Source: JBBQWR01 sp038210495
Lineage (GTDB): Bacteria > Planctomycetota > Planctomycetia > Pirellulales > DATAWG01
Direction of reading: 5' to 3'
NCBI GenBank assembly: GCA_038210495.1
Contig: JBBQWR010000024.1
Coordinates: 1-64,000, forward strand
DNA: 64,000 bases
Of this stretch, positions 17,000 through 26,494 are shown piece after piece. Below the pieces are notes generated by a model. It did no database searches, had not been told where the DNA came from, and saw only the letters and a program-made list of their open reading frames with translations. Both the position numbers and the translations under genes were made by a program. Within the stretch, counting starts at the first letter, position 1, and every line of letters begins with the position of its first letter.

Positions 17000-17989
17000 A
17001 TGGATCCGCTCGTTAGCGTGCTGGTGCCGACGTTCAATCGTCGCAACCTGCTGGAGCGCGCGCTGGGGTCCATCCTGATGCAATCTTATCGTCAGCTCGA
17101 AGTCGTGGTATCGGACAATCACTCGACCGACGACACGGCGGCGATGGTCGCCGACTTCGCGCGGCGAGACAGCCGAGTTCGCTATCAGACTAGCCCCGTT
17201 GGCAATACGTCGGCGATGCTCAATATCCGCTCGGCGCTTGACGCCGCGAGCGGCAAGTACGCTGTCGTGCTGGCCGACGACGATTTCTTTCTGGATTTCC
17301 GGTACATTGCCGCCGGCGTCGACATCCTGCGATCGCGCCGCCTCGGTCTGTTGACTCCCGATTGCGTACTCGGCCGCACGCCCCGGCAGGTGACGTCGCT
17401 CGACATGGCGCCGGTCACGTCTGGCCGCGAGTTCTTCCTCAATTTTTGGCGCAAGAATTATCACATTCCCGTCATCAGCAATCTGTTCGAAATCGCGATC
17501 GCCCGGCAATGCGATCCGTGGACCGAGCCGGATGTGCTCTACGCCGATGTCGAGCTGTGGCTCAAGATGATGACGCTGACGGACGTGGGCTATTACGATT
17601 GTCCGGCTGTTTATTATCATTTTCACGGCCGGAATATCGTGTCGACGATTTCGCTGGAGATGCACAAGAAGAACGTGCGTTTCATCGGCAACGCGGCCAA
17701 ATTCGCCGAACCGGTCTTGGGCGCCGCCGCCATTCTGGAGTGGAAAAAAACGATGCTGGTCGAATATTTGCAACTCGTGCTTCGCGAAAATTGCCGTCCC
17801 AGCTATCGCGACTTTTTGGAGATGCGGTCGGTGCTCGAGCTCGATGGCCACTCACTGGGCTGGCGCCGGTGGCTGCGAATCGTGCAATATGTGCAGCGAC
17901 AAACATGCCGCTCGGTGACGCATTTGTGGCGGCGGCCACAGTTTGGGCCGCGAGTCGGTGACAAAGTTCCGCAACCGGCGGGCTTTTAG
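17000..17989 (+). CDS. Family 2 glycosyltransferase in the dideoxyhexose cluster
   Basis: The 329-residue product has the GT2 opening VSVLVPTFNRRNLLERAL near residue 5, the VVVSDNHSTDDT loop, and VVLADDDFFLD holding the metal-binding aspartates. The C-terminal third is helical and lacks membrane segments. Placed between rfbG and the rfbS-like gene, it is the best candidate in the window for transferring the dideoxyhexose to a repeat unit, but its donor cannot be read from sequence. The ATG at 17000 is chosen over the one at 16976 because it immediately precedes the first beta strand and lies outside the repeat. Confidence 0.88.
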   Translation: MDPLVSVLVPTFNRRNLLERALGSILMQSYRQLEVVVSDNHSTDDTAAMVADFARRDSRVRYQTSPVGNTSAMLNIRSALDAASGKYAVVLADDDFFLDFRYIAAGVDILRSRRLGLLTPDCVLGRTPRQVTSLDMAPVTSGREFFLNFWRKNYHIPVISNLFEIAIARQCDPWTEPDVLYADVELWLKMMTLTDVGYYDCPAVYYHFHGRNIVSTISLEMHKKNVRFIGNAAKFAEPVLGAAAILEWKKTMLVEYLQLVLRENCRPSYRDFLEMRSVLELDGHSLGWRRWLRIVQYVQRQTCRSVTHLWRRPQFGPRVGDKVPQPAGF

Positions 17990-18000
17990 CGCTACACGTT

Positions 18001-18070
18001 GTAGCGGAATTCGTAAGAATTCCGAGTTTTCAGCGGCCGTGTGGCTCCGAATTCTCGCGAATTCGGCTAC
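18001..18070. repeat. GAATTC-rich palindromic repeat
   Basis: GTAGCGGAATTCGTAAGAAT and six further bases (18001-18026) pair with the arm at 18045-18070, which ends GAATTCGGCTAC. Twenty-two of 26 positions are complementary. Each arm contains two GAATTC-like cores. It starts 11 bases after the stop of the glycosyltransferase and ends 45 bases before the next start. Confidence 0.8.
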
Positions 18071-18115
18071 GGGTCGGAACCGGGCGAAAATAACTTGATC
18101 GGAGAAACCAGCCGG

Positions 18116-19069
18116 ATGGATTGGCAGGCGGAATTCGCCGATTCTTTTCGCGCCGCGCGGGTGCTCGTTACCGGCTCGACCGGCTTCATCGGCCGCGCGC
18201 TTTGCCAGGCGCTTCTCGCGCTGGGAGCGAACGTGCATGGGCTGGCGCGAGCGGCCGATCGAAGCTCAACGGGCGTGACCCCCTGGAACGTCGACCTCCG
18301 CGACGCGGCTCGAGTGGACCAGGTCTATGCTGAGATCCGGCCGACGTATGTGTTTCATCTCGCCGCCCAGGTTACCGCGCGGCAGGAACCTGATCTGATT
18401 CGCTCGATGCTCGAACACAATTTGCTCGGCAGCGTTAATTTGTTGCTTGCCGCGGTCCACAATCCGTGCCGGCGAATCGTGATTGCCGGGAGCGCCGAGG
18501 AACCGCTGGGCGAAATTCGTCGGGCGGCGCCGGCGTCTCCGTATACGGCCGCAAAAACGGCGGCCGGAATCTACGCGCGCATGTTCAATCGCGTTTACAA
18601 TTTGCCCGTGGTAATCGCGCGGCCGTTTCTGACGTATGGCCCGGGGCAGGACGTGACGAAGCTGATTCCCTATACGATTCTCAAATTGCTGGGCGGTGAA
18701 TCGCCGCGGCTCGCGAGCGGCGGCAGGCTCTGCGATTTTGTGCATCTCACCGACGTCGTGCGCGGCATGCTCTGGTCGGCGATTCAGTCGGGAATCGAGG
18801 GGCAAACGCTCGACTTGGGCAGCGGTCAAGTTATAAGCATCCGCGCGGCCGTCGAGATGGTGGCTCAGTTGATCGGCGCCGCAGCGCCCGTGCGTTTTGC
18901 CGCCGCGACCGACCGAATCGCCGAGCCACCCTTGATTAGCGATGTGGAAACGTCCCGGCGATTGCTCGGCTGGGAACCACGTTGGACACTTCGGCGAGGG
19001 CTAGAAGACACGATCCAGTGGTATAGAGACCGAGAGGATTTGCAGCGCCTCCAAAGACATTGTGCGTGA
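18116..19069 (+). CDS. NAD(P)-dependent reductase, probable CDP-paratose/abequose synthase
   Basis: This 317-residue extended short-chain dehydrogenase has VLVTGSTGFIG at 16-26, FHLAAQVTARQEP near 80-92, a serine in GSAEEP and the catalytic Y143/K147 in SPYTAAK. In the dideoxyhexose route the C4 ketone left after RfbH action is reduced by RfbS (paratose) or RfbJ (abequose). This gene lies directly before rfbH, has the right length and is the only reductase candidate in the cluster. The choice of RfbS follows from the presence of an RfbE-like 2-epimerase, whose substrate is CDP-paratose. An AGAAACC-rich stretch with GGAGA near 18100 supports the ATG at 18116. Confidence 0.75.
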   Translation: MDWQAEFADSFRAARVLVTGSTGFIGRALCQALLALGANVHGLARAADRSSTGVTPWNVDLRDAARVDQVYAEIRPTYVFHLAAQVTARQEPDLIRSMLEHNLLGSVNLLLAAVHNPCRRIVIAGSAEEPLGEIRRAAPASPYTAAKTAAGIYARMFNRVYNLPVVIARPFLTYGPGQDVTKLIPYTILKLLGGESPRLASGGRLCDFVHLTDVVRGMLWSAIQSGIEGQTLDLGSGQVISIRAAVEMVAQLIGAAAPVRFAAATDRIAEPPLISDVETSRRLLGWEPRWTLRRGLEDTIQWYRDREDLQRLQRHCA

Positions 19070-19077
19070 TTCGTCCG

Positions 19078-19112
19078 CTCCCTCTCCCTCCGGGAGAGGG
19101 CTGGGGTGAGGG
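19078..19112. repeat. CCCTCTCCC palindromic repeat before rfbH
   Basis: CCCTCTCCC and GGGAGAGGG pair as a nine-base perfect stem around a three-base loop (19080-19100), followed by CTGGGGTGAGGG. The whole string, CTCCCTCTCCCTCCGGGAGA and on, is a form I know as a dispersed repeat in many large GC-rich genomes. It sits 8 bases after the reductase stop and 35 bases before rfbH. Confidence 0.8.
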
Positions 19113-19147
19113 CCTTTGGAAAGCCGGAAGAAGAAAGTAGGAAGATC

Positions 19148-20586
19148 ATGGATGTATCCGCTTGTTCCAATCCAATGTCCGGCTTCGCTCATGAGGACGG
19201 AATAACGACGCCGCCCAATTCGATGTTGGCCGGCAAGTCATCGAGTCAGCCAATCGCTCGGGCCGATGATCTGCGGCGGCAGATTCTCGATTTGGTGGCG
19301 CAATATCACGACGCCCAATTTCCGCCGCGCGAGTTTATGCCCGGCGCGTCGAGCGTTCCCGTCGCCGGTCGCGTGTTCGACGCCGACGAAATCGTGCAAC
19401 TCGTCGATTCGTCGCTCGATTTCTGGCTCACGACCGGCCGTTTCGCCGATCGGTTCGAACGCGATTTTTCGCGGTTCATGGGCGTGCGCCACGCGCTGCT
19501 CTGCAACTCGGGCTCTTCGGCCAATCTGTTGGCTCTCGCCGCGCTGACCTCCGAAACTCTCAGCGAACGCCGACTTAAGCCGGGGGACGAGGTCATCACC
19601 GCCGCGGCCGGCTTTCCCACGACCGTGAATCCTGCGATCCAACACGGTCTGACCCCGGTTTTCGTCGACGTCGAACTGGGAACCTACAACGTCGACATCG
19701 GGCAACTCGAAGCGGCGATCGGCCCCAAGACACGGGCCATCATGCTCGCCCACACGCTTGGCAATCCATTCGATCTCGCCGCCGTCACCGATTTGGCGGC
19801 CAGGCACGATCTGTGGTTGATCGAAGATAATTGCGATGCGTTGGGCTCGACGTACGAGGGGCGGTTGACCGGCACATTCGGCAATTTGGCGACCTTCAGC
19901 TTCTATCCGGCCCATCATCTCACGATGGGCGAAGGGGGCTGCGTCATCACGCGCGACTCGCGGCTGAAGACGCTGGTCGAGTCGTTTCGCGATTGGGGCC
20001 GTGCCTGCTGGTGCGCCCCCGGCGTCGATAACACGTGCGGCAAGCGGTTCGATTGGCAACTCGGCGAACTGCCCAGTGGCTATGACCACAAGTACATCTA
20101 TTCGCACATCGGCTACAACCTGAAAGCGACCGACATGCAGGCCGCCGTCGGCGTGGCGCAGCTCAAAAAATTGCCAGGGTTTATCGCCGATCGGCGCCGG
20201 AATTGGCTGGCCCTTTACGATCGTCTTCGGCCCTGGGAAGAAAAATTGATCCTGCCGCAGGCAACTCCGCGAAGCGATCCCAGTTGGTTTGGATTTCCGA
20301 TCACCGTCCGACCGGACGCCGGCTTTTCGCGGCTCGAATTGGCGAGACACCTGGAATCGAAAAAGATCGGCACGCGACAGCTTTTCGGCGGCAATCTGAC
20401 GCGGCAACCCGCTTATCGCAATATTCCTTTCCGCGTCGCCGGTGAGTTGACCAATACCGACACGATCATGAACAGCACTTTTTGGATCGGCGTCTATCCG
20501 GGCATCGGCGAAGAGATGATCGACTACGTCGGCCAGTCGTTCGACGAATTCATGGACAAAGGCGATCGCGCTATAAGGAAGGCTTT

Positions 20587-20590
<4 letters not shown>
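19148..20590 (+). CDS. rfbH: CDP-4-keto-6-deoxyglucose 3-dehydrase (E1), PLP and [2Fe-2S] enzyme
   Basis: This 480-residue enzyme removes the C3 hydroxyl, the committing step to 3,6-dideoxyhexoses. The fold is that of PLP aminotransferases, but the Schiff-base lysine is replaced by histidine in SFYPAHHLTMGEGG (251-264), the hallmark of this enzyme. Its cysteines 229, 287, 289 and 297 give the spacing C-X57-C-X1-C-X7-C, identical to the iron-sulfur ligands described for Yersinia E1. An N-terminal extension of about 40 residues is longer than usual. The start at 19148 follows an AGGAAG site. Its electron-transfer partner (an RfbI/E3-type reductase) is not in the window. The stop overlaps the next start by four bases. 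Confidence 0.96.
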
Positions 20591-21618
<1,028 letters not shown>

Positions 21619-21627
21619 ATCGTTTTC

Positions 21628-21656
21628 CGTAGGTCAGGCAGGATGCCTGACCTACG
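21628..21656. repeat. Perfect 13-base hairpin, GTAGGTCAGGCA family
   Basis: CGTAGGTCAGGCA (21628-21640) pairs perfectly with TGCCTGACCTACG (21644-21656) around the loop GGA. It lies 10 bases after the stop of the dideoxyhexose operon and 45 bases before pdxJ. No T-tract follows, so it is more REP-like than an intrinsic terminator, though it could stabilise the mRNA end. Confidence 0.85.
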
Positions 21657-21701
21657 ACGTTTGCTAGACAATCGGCTGCGGATGAATGATAGTGTTAGGC
21701 G

Positions 21702-22415
21702 ATGGCTCTCTTAGGCGTAAATATCGATCACGTCGCGACGATTCGCCAGGCGCGGCGGACGAATGAGCCGAATCCCGTTTGGGCGGCCGTGTTGGCCGAG
21801 TTGGGCGGCGCCGATGGGATCACGATCCACCTGCGGGAGGATCGGCGGCATATTCAGGATTGGGATCTGGACGTGCTGCGAAAGACGGTGACGGTGAAAT
21901 TGAATTTGGAACTGGCCGCCAATCCGGAAATCGTCGAGATCGCGTGTCGGATAAAACCGGATCAGGCGACGTTGGTGCCCGAGCGGCGGGAAGAAGTGAC
22001 GACCGAGGGCGGGCTCGACGTGGCCGGTAATCAAGCGGCCGTTTCGGAAGCCATGAAACGGCTCCGCGACGCGGGCATATCGGTGAGCCTATTTCTCGAT
22101 CCCGATCGCCGGCAAATCGAGACCGGCCGCGACCTGGGCGCCGACGCGGTGGAATTGCACACCGGCCGCTACGCCGAAGCCGCCCCGGGCGCCAAGCAGG
22201 CGGCCGAGCTTGTCACGCTCGCCGAAGCCGGCGCCCTGGTGCGCCAGGAGCAGATGATTCTGCACGCGGGGCATGGGCTCACTTACCGCAACGTGCAGCC
22301 CGTGGCCGGGCTGGAAGGGATGACCGAGCTCAATATTGGGCACAGTATTGTCGCCCGGGCGGTAATGGTCGGCTTCCAACAGGCCGTGCAGGAAATGAAG
22401 CGGTTGATTACATAG
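21702..22415 (+). CDS. pdxJ: Pyridoxine 5'-phosphate synthase
   Basis: This 237-residue TIM-barrel enzyme condenses 3-amino-2-oxopropyl phosphate with 1-deoxyxylulose 5-phosphate to form pyridoxine 5'-phosphate, the last ring-forming step of the DXP-dependent vitamin B6 route. The start LLGVNIDHVATIRQARRT, the segment HLREDRRHI, the VTVKLNLELA strand and the glycine-rich phosphate site HAGHGLTYRN are all PdxJ features. Length is standard. It is followed by a CATAGCC-family palindrome and then dapA, and it is probably a single transcription unit. RfbH upstream is a PLP enzyme, but that proximity is likely chance. Confidence 0.96.
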   Translation: MALLGVNIDHVATIRQARRTNEPNPVWAAVLAELGGADGITIHLREDRRHIQDWDLDVLRKTVTVKLNLELAANPEIVEIACRIKPDQATLVPERREEVTTEGGLDVAGNQAAVSEAMKRLRDAGISVSLFLDPDRRQIETGRDLGADAVELHTGRYAEAAPGAKQAAELVTLAEAGALVRQEQMILHAGHGLTYRNVQPVAGLEGMTELNIGHSIVARAVMVGFQQAVQEMKRLIT

Positions 22416-22423
22416 CAGATCGG

Positions 22424-22511
22424 TACATAGCCGCGGCATCCTGCTGCGTAGTACCGTTTGATTTGAAACGACGGCAACGATTACGGCGCAGCCGGATGCC
22501 GCGGCTATGTG
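22424..22511. repeat. CATAGCC-family palindrome, copy after pdxJ
   Basis: The left arm TACATAGCCGCGGCATCCTG (from 22424) pairs with the right arm ending GGATGCCGCGGCTATGTG (to 22511), with a few mismatches and a roughly 30-base spacer that contains GATTTGAAACGACGG. The corresponding spacer of copy 1 holds AATTTAAACCGACGT, so even the spacers are related. Confidence 0.85.
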
Positions 22512-22644
22512 TCCGCTTCACGGGCCACCCCGTTTGCACGCTTGTGGCTAGTCCCCTATCATTTACGCTGTCATTGCGATAGCTGGCCGCCTGTCGGTCG
22601 GCCGCCGCTTTTCCGTCCCGTGACCCGCTGCGCGTGAATCAATC

Positions 22645-23532
22645 GTGTCTACCAAAGGCGAAGCGTTTGCCGGTTTGTCCGTGGCCATTGTCACTCCATT
22701 CCGCAATGGCGAGATCGATTTTCCCGCGCTGAGGGCCCAAGTCGAATTCCAAATCGCCGCCGGCGTGCAGGGCTTGTGCCCCGTCGGCACGACGGGTGAA
22801 TCGCCGACGCTCTCGCACGATGAGCACGAGCGGGTGATCGCCGAGGTGGTGGACGTCGCGGCCGGCCGGATCAAGGTCATGCCCGGCACCGGATCGAATA
22901 GCACCCGCGAGGCTTTGCGGCTGACCAAGTGGGCAGCCAACAAGGGCGCCGACGCGGCGCTCGTCGTTGCCCCCTATTACAACAAGCCGACGCAAGAGGG
23001 CTTCTATCAGCACTTCAGGGCCCTGGCCGAAGCGGTCGGCATCCCCATCTGCGTCTACAACATCCCCGGCCGCACCGGCAAGAACATCGAGGCCGAGACG
23101 TTGGCCCGCCTCGCCGAGTTGCCGAACATCACGATGGTCAAAGAAGCGGCCGGGTCGATGGACCAGGTGTCGCAAATTTTGGCCCTGACGAATCTCACGG
23201 TCCTGAGCGGCGACGACAGCATGACACTGCCGATGCTCGCGGTCGGCGCTCGCGGCGTGATTTCGGTCGTCGGCAACATCGTGCCCAAGGACATGCTCGC
23301 GCTGCTGGCCGCCAGTGAAGCCGGCAATATGGCCGAGGCGCGAAAGTGGCACGCGAAGCTGTTCCCACTGTGCCGCGACATGCTCGGCCTATCGACCAAC
23401 CCGATCCCCGTCAAAGCGGCCATGAAGCTATTGGGCCGCGACACGGGCGAACTCCGGTTGCCGATGACCGCGCTCGATGGACCAAGTGAAGCGAAGTTGC
23501 GGAAAACGCTATCGATGTATGGGCTGCTGTAG
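22645..23532 (+). CDS. dapA: 4-hydroxy-tetrahydrodipicolinate synthase
   Basis: This 295-residue aldolase condenses pyruvate with aspartate semialdehyde in lysine and diaminopimelate synthesis. It shows the pyruvate-binding GTTGES at 48-53, the catalytic Y138 and R143 in VYNIPGRTG, and the Schiff-base K166 in TMVKEAAG. Translation starts at GTG 22645, which places the first strand AGLSVAIVTPF at the usual distance; no ATG fits. DapA supplies meso-DAP for peptidoglycan. It is preceded by a gap with a repeat and followed 20 bases on by a small antitoxin-like frame. Confidence 0.95.
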   Translation: MSTKGEAFAGLSVAIVTPFRNGEIDFPALRAQVEFQIAAGVQGLCPVGTTGESPTLSHDEHERVIAEVVDVAAGRIKVMPGTGSNSTREALRLTKWAANKGADAALVVAPYYNKPTQEGFYQHFRALAEAVGIPICVYNIPGRTGKNIEAETLARLAELPNITMVKEAAGSMDQVSQILALTNLTVLSGDDSMTLPMLAVGARGVISVVGNIVPKDMLALLAASEAGNMAEARKWHAKLFPLCRDMLGLSTNPIPVKAAMKLLGRDTGELRLPMTALDGPSEAKLRKTLSMYGLL

Positions 23533-23552
23533 CCAATCGCTCTGGGGTCGAA

Positions 23553-23717
23553 ATGAACCCAAAGAATGCCGGTGATGTTGATCCCTCGAAGGCAAAGAAT
23601 GTGAAGCGATCAGAGCAAGAGCGTCGTGCCGCGATTGAACGAATTATCAAGCTAAGCGAACGCTTGAGCGTAGGCGGTTTAAAAATTCGCGATCTAATCG
23701 ACGAAGGACGCCGATGA
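23553..23717 (+). CDS. Small antitoxin-like protein (54 residues), apparently orphan
   Basis: An ATG at 23553 opens a 54-codon frame. The product is charged: a Lys/Arg/Glu-rich helix followed by LSVGGLKIRDLIDEGRR at the C-terminus. The ending GGLxIRDLIxEGRR is the style of C-terminal tails of VapB-type antitoxins that sit on PIN-domain toxins. The TGA overlaps an ATG as ATGA, the usual toxin-antitoxin junction, but the following frame closes after six codons. I infer the remnant of a toxin-antitoxin pair. A chance small ORF downstream of dapA cannot be excluded. Confidence 0.5.
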   Translation: MNPKNAGDVDPSKAKNVKRSEQERRAAIERIIKLSERLSVGGLKIRDLIDEGRR

Positions 23718-23734
23718 GCACGTCCTCCTCGTAG
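23714..23734 (+). pseudogene. Six-codon stub where a toxin gene would be expected
   Basis: The ATG overlaps the stop of the antitoxin-like gene as ATGA, but only Met-Ser-Thr-Ser-Ser-Ser is encoded before TAG. The intact flavoprotein gene begins 31 bases later. Start-codon coupling with immediate termination fits a deleted toxin gene. No PIN-domain acid residues are visible nearby. Confidence 0.3.
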
Positions 23735-23764
23735 GCCTTCCGTGCGGTGCAACTGCGTGGCTCC

Positions 23765-24997
23765 ATGGACTCATCTCGCTTCGACGTCGCAGTGGTCGGC
23801 GCCGGAGCGGCCGGGATTGTGGCGGCGTTTCGAGCGGCGGAGCGCGGCCGGCGGACGATTCTGCTGGACAAGAACAAGCACGCCGGGATCAAGATCTTGA
23901 TGTCCGGCGGCACGCGGTGCAACATCACGCAAGCCACGGACAATCGCGGCATCGTCAAAGCCTACGGTCCGCCGGGAAAGTTCCTGCACTCGGCTCTGGC
24001 GGCGCTTAGCGTGCAAGACACGATCGCGATGTTCGAGGCCGAGGGCGTTCACACCAAGGTCGAAGAGACCGGCAAGATTTTTCCGGTCAGCAATAAGGCG
24101 GCCGATGTGCTCGCCGGATTATTGGCCCGGCTCGACCGTAGCGGCGCCACCTTGGCCTTGAGCGAACAGCTTGAGAAGCTTGAGCGCGACGCCGACGGCT
24201 GGCGGTTGCAAACGGCGCGGCGAGTAATTCAAACCGAATCGGTCGTGCTGACCACCGGCGGCCAGTCGTATCCCGGGTCGGGAACGACCGGCGACGGTTA
24301 TCGTTTTGCGGCGGCGCTCGGCCACACGATCGTCACGCCGCGGCCCGCGCTGGCGCCGCTGACGACAACGGCGCCTTGGGTGCTCGATCTCCGGGGTGTC
24401 ACGTTGCCGGACGTGACGCTCACGATCCGGGAGCAGGGCCAATCGATCGCCAGTCGGCGCAGCTCGCTGCTGTTCGCTCATTTTGGTTTGACCGGTCCGG
24501 CGGCCCTGGACGTGAGCCGCGTCGTATCCGGTCATCCACAGCCGGCGACGTTGATTGCCGAGATCGATTTGGCGCCGGATACGACCGAACCTCAGTTGCT
24601 CCAGTCGCTACGTTCGCAGGCTGCCGCCGATGGCAAAAAGCAATTGGCGGGCATCCTTTCGCAGACGTCGCCCCGGCGTTTGGTCGACGTCGCCATCAAG
24701 CTCGCGCAAATCCGGCCCGATCGCAGGGCCGCCGAATGGAGCAAAGACGAACGAAATCGGCTCGTCCATCTGCTCAAACATCTGCCGATCCCGCTGACGG
24801 GCACGTTGGGATTCAAAAAGGCGGAGGTCACCGCTGGCGGCGTTTCGCTGGCCGAGGTCGATTCGAGCACCATGGAAAGCAAGCTCGCGCCGCGCCTGTA
24901 CTTCGCTGGCGAAGTGCTTGACCTGGACGGCCCCATTGGTGGCTATAATTTCCAGGCGGCGTGGAGCACGGGTTGGTTGGCCGGCGAGCGCGCGTAA
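23765..24997 (+). CDS. HI0933/BaiN-family FAD-dependent oxidoreductase
   Basis: The 410-residue product begins at ATG 23765 with the dinucleotide-binding VAVVGAGAAGIVAA and LLDKNKHAGIKILMSGGTRCNIT, the latter diagnostic of the HI0933/YhiN family. A second nucleotide contact, VLTTGGQSYPGSGTTGDGY, and the closing YFAGEVLDLDGPIGGYNFQAAWSTG complete the FAD site. The substrate is not established for most members, although some gut homologues (BaiN) act on bile-acid intermediates. Length is typical. A GTG at 23747 would add six residues and is less likely. Confidence 0.9.
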   Translation: MDSSRFDVAVVGAGAAGIVAAFRAAERGRRTILLDKNKHAGIKILMSGGTRCNITQATDNRGIVKAYGPPGKFLHSALAALSVQDTIAMFEAEGVHTKVEETGKIFPVSNKAADVLAGLLARLDRSGATLALSEQLEKLERDADGWRLQTARRVIQTESVVLTTGGQSYPGSGTTGDGYRFAAALGHTIVTPRPALAPLTTTAPWVLDLRGVTLPDVTLTIREQGQSIASRRSSLLFAHFGLTGPAALDVSRVVSGHPQPATLIAEIDLAPDTTEPQLLQSLRSQAAADGKKQLAGILSQTSPRRLVDVAIKLAQIRPDRRAAEWSKDERNRLVHLLKHLPIPLTGTLGFKKAEVTAGGVSLAEVDSSTMESKLAPRLYFAGEVLDLDGPIGGYNFQAAWSTGWLAGERA

Positions 24998-25132
24998 ACG
25001 ACGCCAAAACCGCGGGGCCTTCTCCACGGCGATTTTGCGAGAGCTTTTACGGATCATGGAATCGGCGCCGGTTCGGGTATGCCATTTGCCTTTGGCCGGG
25101 CCATCTTTGTTCGTCTTCGTGAGGACCCGCCG

Positions 25133-26494
25133 ATGATCATCGTCTCGCCCAAGAAAATCAATTTCGCGGCCGATCGGGAAACGCTTCTGGCCAACTACCG
25201 TCGCGTTCGGCGTGCGAGTATTGCCATGTGCGAGCCGCTCACGCCCGAGATGTTTCGCGTGCAGCCGATGGACGATGTCAGCCCGCCGTGGTGGAATTTA
25301 GGTCATACCACTTGGTTTTTCGCCCGCAACGTTTTGGAGCCGTTTGGCGGTCAATCGGCGCCGGAAGACGCCGATTTCGACTACGTGCTAAATTCGTACT
25401 ACGCCGCCCTGGGACCCAGGATCGAGCGGGATCGCCGCGGATCGAGCACTTTTCCCACCACGGATGACGTCTATCGTTACCGGGCCTCGGTTGACGGGCG
25501 GATCGAGCGCTTGATTTCGACGATCGACGCGGATCGTTGGGATCAGTTGGCGTCGACTGTAATCATCGGCCTCAATCACGAGCAGCAGCATCAAGAGTTG
25601 TTCTACACGGAGATCAAATACATTCTGTGGCAGAATCCGCCGCGACTGCGGCGCCCCTATCGCGATGACTGCAATAGAAATGGATCGGCTGCCGATCCGT
25701 CAGGTTCGACGCCGATTGCGTCGTCGCCAACTTCTTGGAAATACAGCGGCTTCGAGGGGGGGCTGTTCGACTTCGGCCACCGAGAGCCGGGCTTCTGTTG
25801 GGATAACGAACTGCCCGTGCATCCCTATTATTTGCAACCGTTCGAGATCGCCGACCGACTGGTGACAAACGGCGAATATTTGGAATTCGTACGGGATGGC
25901 GGATACCAGCGGCAATTGCTGTGGCTGGATAACGGCTGGAGCCATGTGCAGCGGCTCAATTGGCAGGCCCCACTCTACTGGGAGCGAATCGACGCCGATG
26001 TCCATGAATGGACGCTCGATGGCCTGCTCCGACTCGATCCGTCGCGGCCGGTCTCGCACGTCAGCTTCTACGAGGCCGATGCATTTGTTCGGTGGCGCGC
26101 GGAAACGTATCTCTCCGACCGCGACGCCGTGCTCCCGGAAGAGCGACAATGGGAACATGCCGCCAGGGCTGCCGAGGACCCGTCTGACGACGCCTTCCTC
26201 GATTCCGGACTGCTCCATCCTTCACGGCCGTACGATCACCGCGCGCTCAGTCAAATGTTTGGCGTCGTCTGGCAATGGACGAGCAGCTACTACGAGCCCT
26301 ACCCGGGCTACCGTCCGTTCGCCGGCGCCTTGGGCGAATACAACAGCAAATTCATGGACAACCAGCGCGTGCTGCGCGGCGGCTCGTGCGTCACGCCTCG
26401 CGATCATTTTCATCTGAGCTACCGGAATTTTTGGCCCGCCCCCACGCGATTTCAGTTCACGGGGCTAAGACTTGCCCGTCACCTCGAAGGATGA
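25133..26494 (+). CDS. egtB: Ergothioneine biosynthesis sulfoxide synthase EgtB-like
   Basis: The 453-residue product has an N-terminal DinB-like domain with the non-heme iron ligands H58 (LGHTTWFF), H149 and H153 (NHEQQHQELFYTE), then a C-terminal formylglycine-enzyme-like domain ending with RVLRGGSCVTPRDHF and RNFWPAPTRFQFTGLRLAR. It joins hercynine with a thiol donor to give a sulfoxide. The ATG at 25133 is chosen because the 18-residue upstream extension has no family character. Its stop overlaps the egtD start as ATGA. The donor (cysteine or gamma-glutamylcysteine) and an ovothiol or selenoneine role cannot be told from sequence by eye. Confidence 0.9.
   Translation: MIIVSPKKINFAADRETLLANYRRVRRASIAMCEPLTPEMFRVQPMDDVSPPWWNLGHTTWFFARNVLEPFGGQSAPEDADFDYVLNSYYAALGPRIERDRRGSSTFPTTDDVYRYRASVDGRIERLISTIDADRWDQLASTVIIGLNHEQQHQELFYTEIKYILWQNPPRLRRPYRDDCNRNGSAADPSGSTPIASSPTSWKYSGFEGGLFDFGHREPGFCWDNELPVHPYYLQPFEIADRLVTNGEYLEFVRDGGYQRQLLWLDNGWSHVQRLNWQAPLYWERIDADVHEWTLDGLLRLDPSRPVSHVSFYEADAFVRWRAETYLSDRDAVLPEERQWEHAARAAEDPSDDAFLDSGLLHPSRPYDHRALSQMFGVVWQWTSSYYEPYPGYRPFAGALGEYNSKFMDNQRVLRGGSCVTPRDHFHLSYRNFWPAPTRFQFTGLRLARHLEG

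Noticed and set aside
19238..20407. Minus-strand frame of 389 codons opposite rfbH
   Set aside because: rfbH has the exact iron-sulfur cysteine spacing and active-site histidine; the antisense frame is Arg-rich and has no domain.
20482..20586. Upstream extension of the epimerase into the rfbH coding region
   Set aside because: The extension is Arg-rich and overlaps rfbH by 105 bases; the ATG at 20587 with ATGA overlap starts exactly at the Rossmann strand.
22639..23352. Minus-strand frame of 237 codons opposite dapA
   Set aside because: dapA has all catalytic residues; the antisense product is a His/Arg/Gly-rich shadow.
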